DNA from: G021776435 sp046756245
GTDB lineage: Bacteria > Pseudomonadota > Alphaproteobacteria > Caulobacterales > Parvularculaceae
NCBI GenBank assembly: GCA_046756245.1
Contig: JBHHVZ010000029.1
Coordinates: forward strand, 1-30,628
Direction of reading: 5' to 3'
Length of the DNA stretch: 30,628 nt
Below are positions 1 through 7,670 of the stretch, in pieces. A model generated the notes under the pieces. It had not been told where the DNA came from. It saw only the letters and a program-made list of their open reading frames with translations, and made no database searches. Within the stretch, counting starts at the first letter, position 1; the number at the start of each line of letters is the position of its first letter. Both the position numbers and the translations under genes were made by a program.

Positions 1-221
1 GCACGGGATGACGGACCGGATCCCAAGCTCGGCGACGCAAAAGTTTTGACTGTCAAAGAGCGATGGCCCCGCCCCGCCCGGAAGCGGCGCGACGCCCCCA
101 CCCTAAGCCCGCCGGGAAACTGTCGGATAACTATCCCGCAAGTTTTAATGTTGGCGGGCGCAACGCCTTGCGTTGTGGGGACTCTGGCCCGGCCTCGCAC
201 AACCGGAAGGGGATAAGGGGA
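1..221. other. Left edge, no gene assigned
   Basis: One plus-strand frame is open from base 1 to a TAA at 214-216, but its translation is Pro/Arg-rich and matches nothing I recognise; the other two plus frames stop at 9-11 and 47-49. A plus-strand gene may end here in any of these frames. In many alphaproteobacteria tsaD lies before gpsA, but I cannot see a TsaD C-terminus. Left unassigned. Confidence 0.3.
45..57. promoter_or_regulatory. Perfect short dyad, possible operator
   Basis: TTTGAC-T-GTCAAA is a perfect 6+6 inverted repeat around one base, in a non-coding stretch. It has the shape of an operator for a dimeric regulator. Which gene it would serve is unknown, because the neighbour on the left lies outside the window. 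A 13-bp palindrome can occur by chance. Confidence 0.2.
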
Positions 222-857
222 CTAGATCGGCTCGCCGGCGGCGGCGGCGCGCAGTTCTGTGCGGGCGCGCCAGGCGAAAGCGTCGAGGATGAGGTCGGTC
301 ACCTGGTCGAGCTCCCGGGACAGGTCCTCAAACTCGCCTTCGTGAAATATCGACGGGCTGGTGAAACGGTAGGCCGCGTTCTGAATGACCTGCGCGGCCG
401 CATCCGTATCGGCGATAACGAAACTGCCGTCGGCGTCGCCCATGGCGAGCACGTCTTTCAGGACCTCGCGTTCCGCCCGCTCCCACTCCACTGCGAAGGC
501 CGGGCGCTCCTGCAGGATCTCGAGCGACAGCTCGAACGCCTTGGGGCGGTCATGGAAGCGGTCATAGGCGAGCTTGAACTTCACATGCAGAAACCGCCGC
601 AGCCGCTTGGCCGGCGTTAAACCCGGCTCCTCGAGCACGAGTTTGAGCTTGGCGATCTGCTCGCGCCTGAGAACGCCGACGAAGGTCTCGGCGATGTCGA
701 GCTTCGACGGGAAATAGCGATAGAGATTGCCGGTGGACATGTTGCAGTCCTTGGCTATCTCCGACATGGTCGTCTTGCAGTAGCCGTAATGCTGAAAGCG
801 CTTGCTGGCCGCTTCCAGGATCTCTCGCGCAGTATCGTCCAGTTTTTCTAAGGGCAT
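222..857 (-). CDS. TetR/AcrR family transcriptional regulator
   Basis: A 211-residue protein of typical TetR length. An N-terminal helix-turn-helix domain spans about residues 10-56: a first helix with AREILEAASKRF, then a recognition-helix region with MSTGNLYRYFPSKLDIAETF, the usual TetR signature of a YRYFPSK segment after the HTH. The remaining ~150 residues form the variable helical ligand-binding and dimerisation domain, which does not reveal the effector. It is transcribed divergently from gpsA with a 69-bp gap, so it may regulate itself from that gap; gpsA is a housekeeping gene and not an obvious target. No good Shine-Dalgarno precedes the ATG at 857. The family call is firm and the regulon is unknown. 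Confidence 0.9.
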   Translation of the reverse strand: MPLEKLDDTAREILEAASKRFQHYGYCKTTMSEIAKDCNMSTGNLYRYFPSKLDIAETFVGVLRREQIAKLKLVLEEPGLTPAKRLRRFLHVKFKLAYDRFHDRPKAFELSLEILQERPAFAVEWERAEREVLKDVLAMGDADGSFVIADTDAAAQVIQNAAYRFTSPSIFHEGEFEDLSRELDQVTDLILDAFAWRARTELRAAAAGEPI

Positions 858-880
858 TTTTGGTTATGAGGCGTTTCCTG

Positions 881-909
881 TAATGACTTTATATTTCGTT
901 CAGTCGTAA
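881..909. promoter_or_regulatory. Imperfect dyad in tetR-gpsA divergent gap
   Basis: TAATGACT (881-888) and AGTCGTAA (902-909) form an imperfect inverted repeat, 6 of 8 positions pairing, around an AT-rich centre between two divergent genes. TetR regulators commonly bind such dyads next to their own gene. Inference from position and symmetry only. Confidence 0.25.
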
Positions 910-926
910 GTCGGCAACTCCTTAAA

Positions 927-1934
927 ATGACACAGGCGCCATCATTTTCATCAATTACCGTCATTGGCGGCGGCGCCTGGGGCACGGCGCTGGCCAATCT
1001 CGCCGCCCATAACGGGATCGACGTCCTCATCTGGGCGCGCGAGCCCGAAGTCGCCGACGCAATCAATGCGCGCCATGAGAATACGGTTTTCCTGAAGGGT
1101 GCGCCGCTGCACGAAGCCCTGCGCGCGACTTCCCAACTCGACGAGGCGGCCGGGCGGGAGGCTTTTCTCTTCGTCGTTCCGGCCCAGTTCGCACGTCCGA
1201 TCCTTGCAGCGCTGAGCGTCCGCGCCGGCGCAAGGCCGGTCGCGCTCTGTTCGAAAGGCATTGAGCGCGAGACCGGCCTGATGATGACCGACGTCTTGGC
1301 CGAAACCTGGCCTGAAGCCATTCCCGCCATCCTCTCGGGCCCGAGCTTTGCGCGCGACGTGGCCAAGGGCCTGCCGACGGCGGTGACGCTCGCCTGCCCC
1401 GACCCCGAACTCGGCGGGCGCTGGACGGCGACGCTCGCGGCGCCGCATTTCCGGCTCTATCTCAGCGACGACCTTGTCGGCGCCGAGCTTGGCGGCGCGG
1501 TCAAGAACGTGCTCGCCATCGCCGCCGGCGCGGTGGAGGGCCGGGGACTGGGCGAAAGCGCGCGCGCCGCTTTGATCGCCCGCGGCTTCGCCGAGTTTCA
1601 GCGCCTCGGCGTCGCGCTTGGCGCAAAGCCGCAGACCATGGCCGGGCTTTCCGGGCTTGGCGATCTCATTCTGACGGCGTGCTCGCCGCAGTCGCGCAAC
1701 ATGTCGCTCGGGCTGGAGCTTGGGCGCGGGCGCGGGCTCGAAGAAATTCTCGGCGAGCGCAATACGGTGAGCGAAGGCGTCGCCAGCGCTGCGGCCGTCG
1801 CCCGACTGGCGGAAAAGGCCGGCGTCGACATGCCGATCTGCAACGCGGTCCGCGCGCTGGTCGCAGGCGAGCGCACCGTCGATGAAATCGCCGCGGAATT
1901 GCTCGCCCGCCCGTTAAAGGCGGAGGCCGGATAG
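927..1934 (+). CDS. gpsA: NAD(P)-dependent glycerol-3-phosphate dehydrogenase
   Basis: Cytosolic enzyme that reduces dihydroxyacetone phosphate to sn-glycerol 3-phosphate, the backbone precursor of membrane phospholipids. 335 residues, normal for GpsA. The N-terminal Rossmann nucleotide-binding loop GGGAWGTALA lies at residues 14-23; the family segment GPSFARDVAKGLPTAVT is near residue 137; the catalytic-lysine region GGAVKNVLAIAAG is near 190; GLSGLGDLILTC-type sequence follows in the C-terminal helical domain. The ATG start leads straight into the Rossmann strand with a short polar leader, as in other GpsA proteins. A single-gene unit here: it diverges from the TetR gene and is followed by a weak hairpin-T stretch. 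In many alphaproteobacteria it follows tsaD; that is not visible here. Confidence 0.97.
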   Translation: MTQAPSFSSITVIGGGAWGTALANLAAHNGIDVLIWAREPEVADAINARHENTVFLKGAPLHEALRATSQLDEAAGREAFLFVVPAQFARPILAALSVRAGARPVALCSKGIERETGLMMTDVLAETWPEAIPAILSGPSFARDVAKGLPTAVTLACPDPELGGRWTATLAAPHFRLYLSDDLVGAELGGAVKNVLAIAAGAVEGRGLGESARAALIARGFAEFQRLGVALGAKPQTMAGLSGLGDLILTACSPQSRNMSLGLELGRGRGLEEILGERNTVSEGVASAAAVARLAEKAGVDMPICNAVRALVAGERTVDEIAAELLARPLKAEAG

Positions 1935-1945
1935 GGCAGGGTAGG

Positions 1946-1966
1946 GCCTGGTTTGCCCGGGCTTTT
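1946..1966 (+). terminator. Possible rho-independent terminator after gpsA
   Basis: A 6-bp stem GCCTGG / CCGGGC (one G-T pair) with a 5-nt loop is followed by TTTT, 12 nt after the gpsA stop. The U-run is short, so this is a moderate candidate. Confidence 0.45.
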
Positions 1967-1990
1967 GCGCGCCCGCGCGATGCCCGCGCA

Positions 1991-2413
1991 TCAGGCCGCT
2001 TTCCGGTTTCGCAGGAAAGCCTTGCAGCTCGCCTCATAAGGCTTGGCGCTTCGATACGCGTTCCAGCCCGCCGTCCACGCCTCGCCGCCCTCCCGCGCCT
2101 CGCCGCCGGCAAGCTCAACAACCTGGCGGCACTGTTCAAAGCCGGTCCGATAATCCGCCGACAGGACGTCGACGCTTTCGGCCAGTTTGCGCGCGTCATT
2201 GAAACATTGGCAGATGGCCTGGTCTTTGGGCAATGACGCCGGCACGGTCGGCACCTGCGTTTCACCCGGCCCCGCATCGGCGGCGACAACGCTTCCCCCC
2301 GACGTTCCGCCCGGCGTTCCGAACTGGGTTTTCACGATTGCGAATATGGCGACCGCCAGCACGATCAGCGCCAGAAAGCCCCCGAACACGGCCTCGATTT
2401 TCATCCCCGACAT
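1991..2413 (-). CDS. Small membrane-anchored protein, unknown function
   Basis: 140 residues that I do not recognise. One N-terminal transmembrane segment (about residues 8-28, rich in A/L/V/I) is followed by a Gly/Ser/Pro-rich linker (residues 32-60) and a soluble, probably periplasmic, mainly helical domain. That domain has four cysteines at 68, 70, 95 and 130, enough for two disulfides, with the first pair as CQC. The start MSGMKIEAV allows two ATGs three codons apart; the upstream one is used here. It converges on gpsA and is followed upstream on the same strand by argG, 113 bp away, so co-transcription is possible but not evident. Confidence 0.65.
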   Translation of the reverse strand: MSGMKIEAVFGGFLALIVLAVAIFAIVKTQFGTPGGTSGGSVVAADAGPGETQVPTVPASLPKDQAICQCFNDARKLAESVDVLSADYRTGFEQCRQVVELAGGEAREGGEAWTAGWNAYRSAKPYEASCKAFLRNRKAA

Positions 2414-2526
2414 GACACCGCCTCACACATCCCCGGTGGTGAACCGGCGTTAAGCATAGCGCGAACCGGGACGAAGGCCAAAGGCTTTAAAGCCGGCGCA
2501 CAGTCGCCCTGAATCCGGCGGATTCG

Positions 2527-3747
2527 CTAATCCCGCCGGTTGCGGCGGGCGAGGAGCCTGAGGCGCAGCGCATTAAGCCTGATAAAGCCTTCGGCGTCTT
2601 TCTGGTCGTAGACGGCGTCCTCCTCGAACGTCACATGCTCCATGGAATAGAGCGAATGGGGCGAGGCGCGCCCGACCACATGCGCCGAGCCCTTGTAGAG
2701 CTTCACCGCCGCGGTTCCGGTTACATTCTCCTGGCTCTTGTCGACAAGCGCCTGCAGCATGTCGCGTTCGGGCGCGAACCAGAAGCCGTTATAGACGAGC
2801 TCGGCGTAGCGGGGCATGAGTTCGTCCTTGAGATGCGCGGCGCCGCGATCGAGGGTGATCTGCTCGATCCCGCGATGGGCGGCCAGCAAAATCGTCCCGC
2901 CAGGGGTTTCGTAAATCCCCCGCGACTTCATGCCGACGAAGCGGTTCTCGACAAGGTCGAGCCGGCCGACGCCGTGCTTGCGCCCTAATTCGTTGAGGCG
3001 CGCCAGAAGCGCCGCCGGCGTGAGCGCCTCGCCGTTCACCGAGACGGCGTCGCCGCGCTCGAAACCGATCTCGATCAATTCCGGCTTGTCCGGCGCGTCT
3101 TCAGGATCGACCGTACGCTGATAGACGTAATCGGGCGCGAGGATAGCCGGGTCTTCGAGTACTTTTCCCTCGGACGAAGTGTGCAGGAGATTCGCGTCGA
3201 CCGAAAACGGCGCTTCGCCGCGCTTGTCTTTGGGAATTTCGATCTGGTGGGCCTCGGCCCAGGCGATGAGCTTTTCGCGGGAGTTCAAGTCCCATTCGCG
3301 CCACGGCGCGATCACCTCGATGTCGGGGTTCAGGGCATAGGCGTTCAGTTCGAATCGCACCTGATCGTTGCCCTTGCCGGTCGCGCCGTGGGCGATGGCG
3401 TCGGCGCCGGTTTCGGCGGCGATCTCCACAAGCCTTTTCGCGATGAGCGGGCGCGCGATCGACGTGCCGAGAAGGTAAAGTCCCTCATACTGGGCGTTGG
3501 CGCGAAACATCGGGAAGACGAAATCGCGGACGAATTCCTCGCGCAGATCCTCGATATGGATTTCCTTCACCCCGGCGCGCTCGGCCTTGGCGCGCACCGG
3601 TGCAAGCTCCTCGCCCTGGCCGAGATCGGCGGTGAAGGCGACCACTTCGCAGCCCTTTTCGACCTGCAGCCATTTCAGGATGACCGAGGTGTCGAGTCCG
3701 CCCGAATAGGCGAGGACGACCTTTTTCGCTTCCGTTTGGCGCGCCAT
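2527..3747 (-). CDS. argG: Argininosuccinate synthase
   Basis: Joins citrulline and aspartate with ATP to make argininosuccinate, the penultimate step of arginine synthesis; cytosolic tetramer. 406 residues, the usual bacterial length. The P-loop-like ATP pyrophosphatase motif AYSGGLDTS starts at residue 13. The conserved GATGKGNDQVRFE segment near residue 120 contacts citrulline/aspartate, and GRASPHSLYS lies near the C-terminus. The start is supported by an AGGAGG Shine-Dalgarno shortly upstream of the ATG at 3747. It is a single-gene unit; a perfect GAATCC/GGATTC hairpin at 2511-2525 overlaps the stop region but has no T-run. No other arginine gene is in the window. Confidence 0.98.
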   Translation of the reverse strand: MARQTEAKKVVLAYSGGLDTSVILKWLQVEKGCEVVAFTADLGQGEELAPVRAKAERAGVKEIHIEDLREEFVRDFVFPMFRANAQYEGLYLLGTSIARPLIAKRLVEIAAETGADAIAHGATGKGNDQVRFELNAYALNPDIEVIAPWREWDLNSREKLIAWAEAHQIEIPKDKRGEAPFSVDANLLHTSSEGKVLEDPAILAPDYVYQRTVDPEDAPDKPELIEIGFERGDAVSVNGEALTPAALLARLNELGRKHGVGRLDLVENRFVGMKSRGIYETPGGTILLAAHRGIEQITLDRGAAHLKDELMPRYAELVYNGFWFAPERDMLQALVDKSQENVTGTAAVKLYKGSAHVVGRASPHSLYSMEHVTFEEDAVYDQKDAEGFIRLNALRLRLLARRNRRD

Positions 3748-3852
3748 GCGCGGGCCTCCTATGCTCGAACCCGCGCCGCCTTAGCGGATAATTCATGCTT
3801 CCGCCACCGTTTCCCGCTTGATAGGCGTTCGCTGCTTCAAACCCCGCCCCTC

Positions 3853-3998
3853 CCTGTCATTCCGGGGCCGCGCGTCAGCGCGGAACCCGGAATCCATGCC
3901 TGAGCGTATCCTCTCGATCAGAGGTGAAGTCGAGGCAAGCCGCAGCGCTCAGGAATGGATTCCGGGTTCGCTCCTTACGGAGCGCCCCGGAATGACAG
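3853..3998. repeat. Long imperfect inverted repeat between argG and arfB
   Basis: Two arms of about 54 nt (3853-3906 and 3946-3998) are near-perfect reverse complements, each beginning or ending with a TGTCATTCCGGGGC-type sequence and containing CGGAACCCGGAATCCAT. Each arm also holds its own inner hairpin (CCGCGCG/CGCGCGG-like on the left, CGCTCC/GGAGCG on the right). The 39-nt centre contains another small hairpin. Dispersed intergenic repeats starting GTCATTCCGGG are common in alphaproteobacteria; this looks like a head-to-head pair. Transcribed RNA would fold into one long hairpin. Confidence 0.8.
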
Positions 3999-4021
3999 TG
4001 AAGGGCCCGATCGTCTGCACG

Positions 4022-4441
4022 TTAATCCCGCGGCGGCTTGCGGCGCGCCTTCACTTCGCCGCGGCGGCGTTTCTCTTCGAGGCGCTTTTTCTTTTGCGCG
4101 CGCGGGACTTTCGTCCTGATGCGGCGCTTTTCGGGCGTCGCGGCGCGGGCTATGAGCGCAGCGAGTCGGGCGCGCGCGTCCTCGCGGTTCCGCGCCTGAT
4201 CGCGGAAGCGTTTGGCTTCGATGACAATGACGCCGTCGCTCGTCAGCCGCCGCCCGGCGAGGCGGACGAGGCGCACTTTCACCGCGGCGGGAAGCGACGG
4301 CGACTTCAAGACGTTGAAGCGCAGCTGCACCGCGCTCGCCACCTTGTTGACGTTCTGCCCGCCCGGCCCCGAAGCGCGGATGAAGGTTTCATCGAGCTCG
4401 GACTCGGGGATGGCGATGGTGGGCGTGACGGCGAGGGGCAT
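4022..4441 (-). CDS. arfB: Alternative ribosome-rescue peptidyl-tRNA hydrolase (ArfB/YaeJ)
   Basis: Releases the nascent chain from ribosomes stalled on mRNA without a stop codon. 139 residues, as expected for ArfB. The release-factor catalytic motif GGQ lies inside RASGPGGQNVNKVASAVQLRF (about residues 23-43). The C-terminal tail from residue ~105 is strongly basic (KKKRLEEKRRRGEVKARRKPPRD-like, Lys/Arg-rich), the part that threads into the empty mRNA channel in characterised ArfB. Peptide chain release factors RF1/RF2 are much longer and have a codon-recognition domain, absent here. Single-gene unit flanked by repeat elements on both sides. Confidence 0.93.
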   Translation of the reverse strand: MPLAVTPTIAIPESELDETFIRASGPGGQNVNKVASAVQLRFNVLKSPSLPAAVKVRLVRLAGRRLTSDGVIVIEAKRFRDQARNREDARARLAALIARAATPEKRRIRTKVPRAQKKKRLEEKRRRGEVKARRKPPRD

Positions 4442-4472
4442 GCGCCCATTCTACAGACGTTTTTAATATTGG

Positions 4473-4515
4473 GGGTAGGGTGCATTAAGCGAAGCGCAAT
4501 GCACCATTACGGCGC
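4473..4515. repeat. Palindromic repeat unit, family A, copy 1
   Basis: GGGTAGGGTGCATTAAGCG continues through a near-palindrome whose core (4480-4504) has arms GTGCATT and AATGCAC. It resembles the reverse complement of the right half of the unit at 4829-4905, including the GGTAGGG edge. Non-coding dispersed repeat of the type often found between bacterial genes. Confidence 0.7.
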
Positions 4516-4644
4516 CCGCTGCGCAGATCACGATTCATGTGAATGCTGCGAACTCGGACGAATTCCTTCCCCTTGGGCGGGCGGGGCTATCGCAGACAAA
4601 CATTTGCGACTGGAGCACGGCGATTCCGCACGGCAGGGCGTATT

Positions 4645-4690
4645 CCCTCTCCCGCTTGCGGGAGAGGGTTAGGGTGAGGGTGGCGGCGCC
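4645..4690. repeat. Palindromic repeat unit, family B, copy 1
   Basis: A perfect 24-nt palindrome (CCCTCTCCCGC / GCGGGAGAGGG, 4645-4668) is followed by TTAGGGTGAGGGTG. This CTCTCCC...GGGAGAG plus AGGGTGAGGGTG arrangement is a widespread bacterial REP-like repeat. Copy 2 lies at 4729-4770 in the opposite orientation. Confidence 0.8.
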
Positions 4691-4728
4691 AACGAATTGC
4701 ACGGAGTCCGTTCCGTGCTGTAAGCGGT

Positions 4729-4770
4729 TCACCCTCACCCCCGACCCCTCTCCCGCAAGCGGGAGAGGGG
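4729..4770. repeat. Palindromic repeat unit, family B, copy 2
   Basis: TTCACCCTCACCCCCGA leads into a perfect 26-nt palindrome CCCCTCTCCCGC / GCGGGAGAGGGG (4745-4770). It is the inverted partner of the unit at 4645-4690, so the two could pair into a long hairpin around about 40 nt. Confidence 0.8.
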
Positions 4771-4828
4771 AGGATCCCGTACGACGGTTCAGCGCAATTC
4801 ATACAAGGCAGGGGAGCCTTGAAAACAA

Positions 4829-4905
4829 GGGTGCCTTAGGCGAAGCGCAATGCGCCGTAACGGCGTCCGCAACGGCGCATTGCGTTACGCTTAAGGCGCC
4901 CTACC
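4829..4905. repeat. Palindromic repeat unit, family A, copy 2 (full hairpin)
   Basis: A 77-nt element: a left arm of about 28 nt (4831-4858, beginning GTGCCTTAGGCGAAGCG) pairs with 4872-4900 with about four mismatches, and the ends are GG and CCTACC. It is a complete two-armed version of the half-unit at 4473-4515. The rest of 4442-5023 holds no ORF that I can support. Confidence 0.75.
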
Positions 4906-5023
4906 TTGCTTCAAATAAAGTAACGAATTCACATAAAAAATTTAGAACGAAATAACTGTTATAGCCCATCATTCTTGCAAACAATTTGCTCACCAGTCAC
5001 AGCATCCACAGTTAGAAGCAAAT

Positions 5024-5536
5024 ATGACAACAGGCTCGGAATCGAAATCACGGCATCCCATCGATAGCGACACGTTTAGCTGTGACTTTTCTGGCTGGGT
5101 GCGGGACGCCAACTGCATTGTTCAGGAGTGGATCTATCGCGGACAGGGGCTTAACCACCGGCTTGTGGTCGAGTTATCTGTCGAACTTGGCGTATTGGAT
5201 GCGGTGGTTCCGGGATCTGCGCTCCGGTTCGTTCACATTTGGCTGACCCCTGCAAACGGATACGAAGGCAATGCTGAAATTCTATTGCGAGATTCTGAGA
5301 CTGAAGAAACTCCCGGATGGCTAACGAGTAGAATGACGACTGCGAAAGGGAACGCCACGCTTCTCAACGTTGCGACACGCGCAGGAGCAGACGCTGTTTG
5401 GCGGCTGTTCAGCTCGGGGGATGATCTAGATTTTGCAGTTCGAATGAATAGTGAAGTGTTATTGACACTGCCAATGCCAAATAACTCGGGTGTTCAACAG
5501 CATTACGAGTCAATTTTGAACGCTATGCGAGGTTAG
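5024..5536 (+). CDS. Hypothetical protein, low-GC accessory gene
   Basis: 170 residues, no signal peptide, no membrane segment, no domain that I recognise. It is soluble and fairly acidic, with alternating strands such as RLVVELSVELGVLDAVVPGSA and a mixed alpha/beta look. Codon use is clearly less GC-rich than in neighbours (many A/T third positions), and it follows directly on a cluster of palindromic repeats, which suggests later acquisition. The start is the first ATG in the frame; only a weak purine stretch (AGAAGC) precedes it, so the start is uncertain. It converges on the membrane protein at 5612-6178. Confidence 0.6.
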   Translation: MTTGSESKSRHPIDSDTFSCDFSGWVRDANCIVQEWIYRGQGLNHRLVVELSVELGVLDAVVPGSALRFVHIWLTPANGYEGNAEILLRDSETEETPGWLTSRMTTAKGNATLLNVATRAGADAVWRLFSSGDDLDFAVRMNSEVLLTLPMPNNSGVQQHYESILNAMRG

Positions 5537-5611
5537 CACGCGGCTTCATCGCGTAGCCTTGGCCCGCCAATGAGGCGTGCGCGGCGCATTCAGCACCGTT
5601 GCGAACGCTGA

Positions 5612-6178
5612 TCAGCCGCTAAGCTCTTCTGCCAAATCGCGCGCAGATTTGCACTTTGCACCAGTGTTCTTCCAAAAATGCCAGGTCATCGCCAGCGACA
5701 TGAACAAAGCGAGTCCGGCGAATGTTACAAATTCCAATTGTGTCGCCATCATTCCTTCGCGCCGCATCGCATAGAGTGTGTACCCAAGGGCGCCTACGGT
5801 GAGCGAAACCCAAAGCGCTATATTCGTTTTCGTCGGTGGAAACCCTAAAACAACGTCCGCGTTGGGTGCGATACGATGATAATATTCAAGAAAGGTGGCC
5901 ATCGCCTTTTTTGCCGTAGCGAAGTCCTCGCGCATTGTGAAAGCGACGCTGCTCCATGAGAGCGTGGTTAATTGTCCCGAATAGGTGATAATTTGCAGCA
6001 GGACAGAGCGAGTCGGGACGAGCATATGCTGCTCTTGAAAATACACGCCCTTTATATCCGTATAGGGAATTATGGTTCGATTCGAATTCCTAGTGACAGT
6101 CAATGCGTCTTCCGAAAGCTCAAGTCGGATAGCGCTTCGCAAGATTCCCGGCCTCCACTCAAACGGTCCCGCATGCAT
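5612..6178 (-). CDS. Two-TM membrane protein with PH-like N-terminal domain
   Basis: 188 residues, not assigned to a named family. The first ~95 residues form a beta-rich domain with the pattern of bacterial PH-like modules (LELSEDALTV, then RTIIPYTDIKGVYF, then SVLLQIITYS). Two transmembrane helices follow, at roughly 122-142 and 150-170, in WVSLTVGALGYTLYAM and EFVTFAGLALFMSLAMTWHF. I chose the ATG at 6178 because it begins one base after the rlmN stop codon, with GGAAGGGG about 10 nt upstream, so translation is probably coupled to rlmN. A GTG 30 nt further upstream inside rlmN is the alternative. GC is lower than in rlmN. Confidence 0.6.
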   Translation of the reverse strand: MHAGPFEWRPGILRSAIRLELSEDALTVTRNSNRTIIPYTDIKGVYFQEQHMLVPTRSVLLQIITYSGQLTTLSWSSVAFTMREDFATAKKAMATFLEYYHRIAPNADVVLGFPPTKTNIALWVSLTVGALGYTLYAMRREGMMATQLEFVTFAGLALFMSLAMTWHFWKNTGAKCKSARDLAEELSG

Positions 6179-6179
6179 C

Positions 6180-7322
6180 TCACGCCACCCCTTCCCGCCT
6201 TTTCTCACTCGCCCGTTTCTTCACGCTCTCCGACTTCAATTGTCCGCAGGCCGCGAGGATATCCCGGCCGCGCGGGGTGCGGATCGGCGAGGCGTAGCCG
6301 GCGCGGTTGACGATGTCGGCGAAAGACTCGATTCGTTCCCAGCTCGCGCATTCGTAAGGCGCGCCCGGCCACGGGTTGAACGGGATCAGGTTGATCTTGG
6401 CGGGTATCCCTTTCAATAGCCGCACCAGTTCGCGCGCCTCGGCGTCTGAGTCATTGACGCCGCCCAGCATCACATATTCGAAGGTGATGCGCCGCGCATT
6501 GCCGAGCCCCGGATAGGCGCGGCAGGCGTCGAGAAGCTCCGTGAGCGGATATTTGCGATTGATCGGGACGAGTTCGTCGCGGAGCGCGTCGTTCGTCGCA
6601 TGCAGCGAAATCGCCAGCATCGCCGATGTCGTCTCGCCGAGCGTCGGAATTTCGGGGACGACTCCGCTCGTCGACACGGTGATGCGCCGGCGCGAGATCG
6701 AAATCCCGTCGCCGTCGGAAATCACGTCGATGGCCGCGGCGACTTGCCCGAGATTATACAAAGGCTCGCCCATGCCCATGAAAACGACGTTCGATAGCCG
6801 GCGGTCCTCGCTCCCCGACGGCCATTCGCCAAGGTCGTCTTTCACCGCCAATACCTGCCCGGCGATTTCCGCCGCCGTCAGATTGCGCACGAGCTTTTGC
6901 GTGCCGGTGTGGCAAAAAGTGCAGTTCAAGGTGCAGCCGACCTGGGAGGAGACGCAGAGCGCGCCGGCGCGCCCGACATCGGGGATGAACACGCATTCGA
7001 ATTCGACGCCCGGTTCGGCGCTGAGCAGATATTTCCGCGTGCCGTCGGTCGAGACCTGACGCTCGGCGACTTCGAGCCGGGAGACGGCGAATTTTTCGGC
7101 GAGGCGGCTTCGCATCTCCTTGCCGATGTCGGTCATCGCCTCGAAGTCGGTCAGTCCGTAATGATAGATCCAGCGCCAGATTTGCGTGGCGCGCATCCGC
7201 GCCTTTTTGGCGTCGAGTCCGAACGCTTGCCCAAGCGCGCGCGCAAGCTCGCCCCGCGTCAGGCCGACGAGATTGGTTTTGCCGCCGGCGGGCGGCGGTG
7301 ATGCGCGGTCGAGGGTCGCCAT
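6180..7322 (-). CDS. rlmN: Dual-specificity RNA methyltransferase RlmN (23S A2503, tRNA A37)
   Basis: Radical-SAM enzyme that methylates C2 of A2503 in 23S rRNA and A37 in some tRNAs, improving translational fidelity. 380 residues from the chosen start. The N-terminal RNA-binding helical domain includes RATQIWRWIYHYGLTDF. The radical-SAM cluster C-x3-C-x2-C is CTLNCTFC at about residues 130-137, followed by HTGTQKL. The FMGMGEPLYN motif and the SAM-binding STSGVVPEI segment follow in order, then ISLHATND. I chose MATLDRAS at 7322 over an ATG four codons upstream because RlmN proteins usually start just before a K-x-NL-x-GLTR segment. The C-terminal region has the expected second essential Cys region (AACGQL). 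Confidence 0.96.
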   Translation of the reverse strand: MATLDRASPPPAGGKTNLVGLTRGELARALGQAFGLDAKKARMRATQIWRWIYHYGLTDFEAMTDIGKEMRSRLAEKFAVSRLEVAERQVSTDGTRKYLLSAEPGVEFECVFIPDVGRAGALCVSSQVGCTLNCTFCHTGTQKLVRNLTAAEIAGQVLAVKDDLGEWPSGSEDRRLSNVVFMGMGEPLYNLGQVAAAIDVISDGDGISISRRRITVSTSGVVPEIPTLGETTSAMLAISLHATNDALRDELVPINRKYPLTELLDACRAYPGLGNARRITFEYVMLGGVNDSDAEARELVRLLKGIPAKINLIPFNPWPGAPYECASWERIESFADIVNRAGYASPIRTPRGRDILAACGQLKSESVKKRASEKRREGVA

Positions 7323-7433
7323 ACCCCGCGGCATATAGAGCTTTGCCGCCGGCCCGGCAAATCGGCGCGCGTGAAATTCCTGCGAAGGGCGATTGCGCCC
7401 GGGCTCGGCCGCGTGAAAACTATTCGGCAGGCG

Positions 7434-7667
7434 CTATTCCGCCGCTTCGGCGGTCGCACCTTCTTCCTCGTCGAAGAACAGAATGTCGCCGGGCTGGCAG
7501 TCGAGCTCCTTGCAGATCGCCTCGAGCGTCGAAAACCGGATCGCTTTCGCCTTGCCCGTCTTGAGGATGGAGAGATTGGCGATCGTCACCCCGACCCGCT
7601 CCGACAGCTCCGTCAGCGACATGCCGCGGTCGAGAAGCACCCGATCGAGTTTGACTGAAATCGCCAT
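7434..7667 (-). CDS. Small Xre/Cro-type regulator (YozG-like)
   Basis: 77 residues, essentially one helix-turn-helix domain: LDRVLLDRGMSLTELSERVGVTIANLSILKTGKAKAI, then STLEAICKELDCQPGDILF. This arrangement, with the C-terminal CQPGDIL-F end, is typical of the short Cro/CI-like regulators encoded beside DUF2975 membrane proteins. The last 12 residues are acidic. The start ATG lies 3 nt after the stop of the DUF2975 gene, so the two are surely co-transcribed. It probably represses its own operon through the CGATA-containing repeats at 8646-8703 (inference). Confidence 0.88.
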   Translation of the reverse strand: MAISVKLDRVLLDRGMSLTELSERVGVTIANLSILKTGKAKAIRFSTLEAICKELDCQPGDILFFDEEEGATAEAAE

Positions 7668-7670
7668 GCG

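Noticed and set aside
2511..2525. Terminator after argG
   Set aside because: The GAATCC/GGATTC hairpin is perfect but overlaps the stop region and is not followed by a T-run on the minus strand.
4442..5023. CRISPR array or IS element
   Set aside because: Units are palindromic, irregularly spaced, in two families and opposite orientations; there are no spacers, no cas gene, and no transposase.
5972..6419. Plus-strand ORFs over the membrane protein and rlmN
   Set aside because: They are antisense to rlmN and its coupled downstream gene and have no start context.
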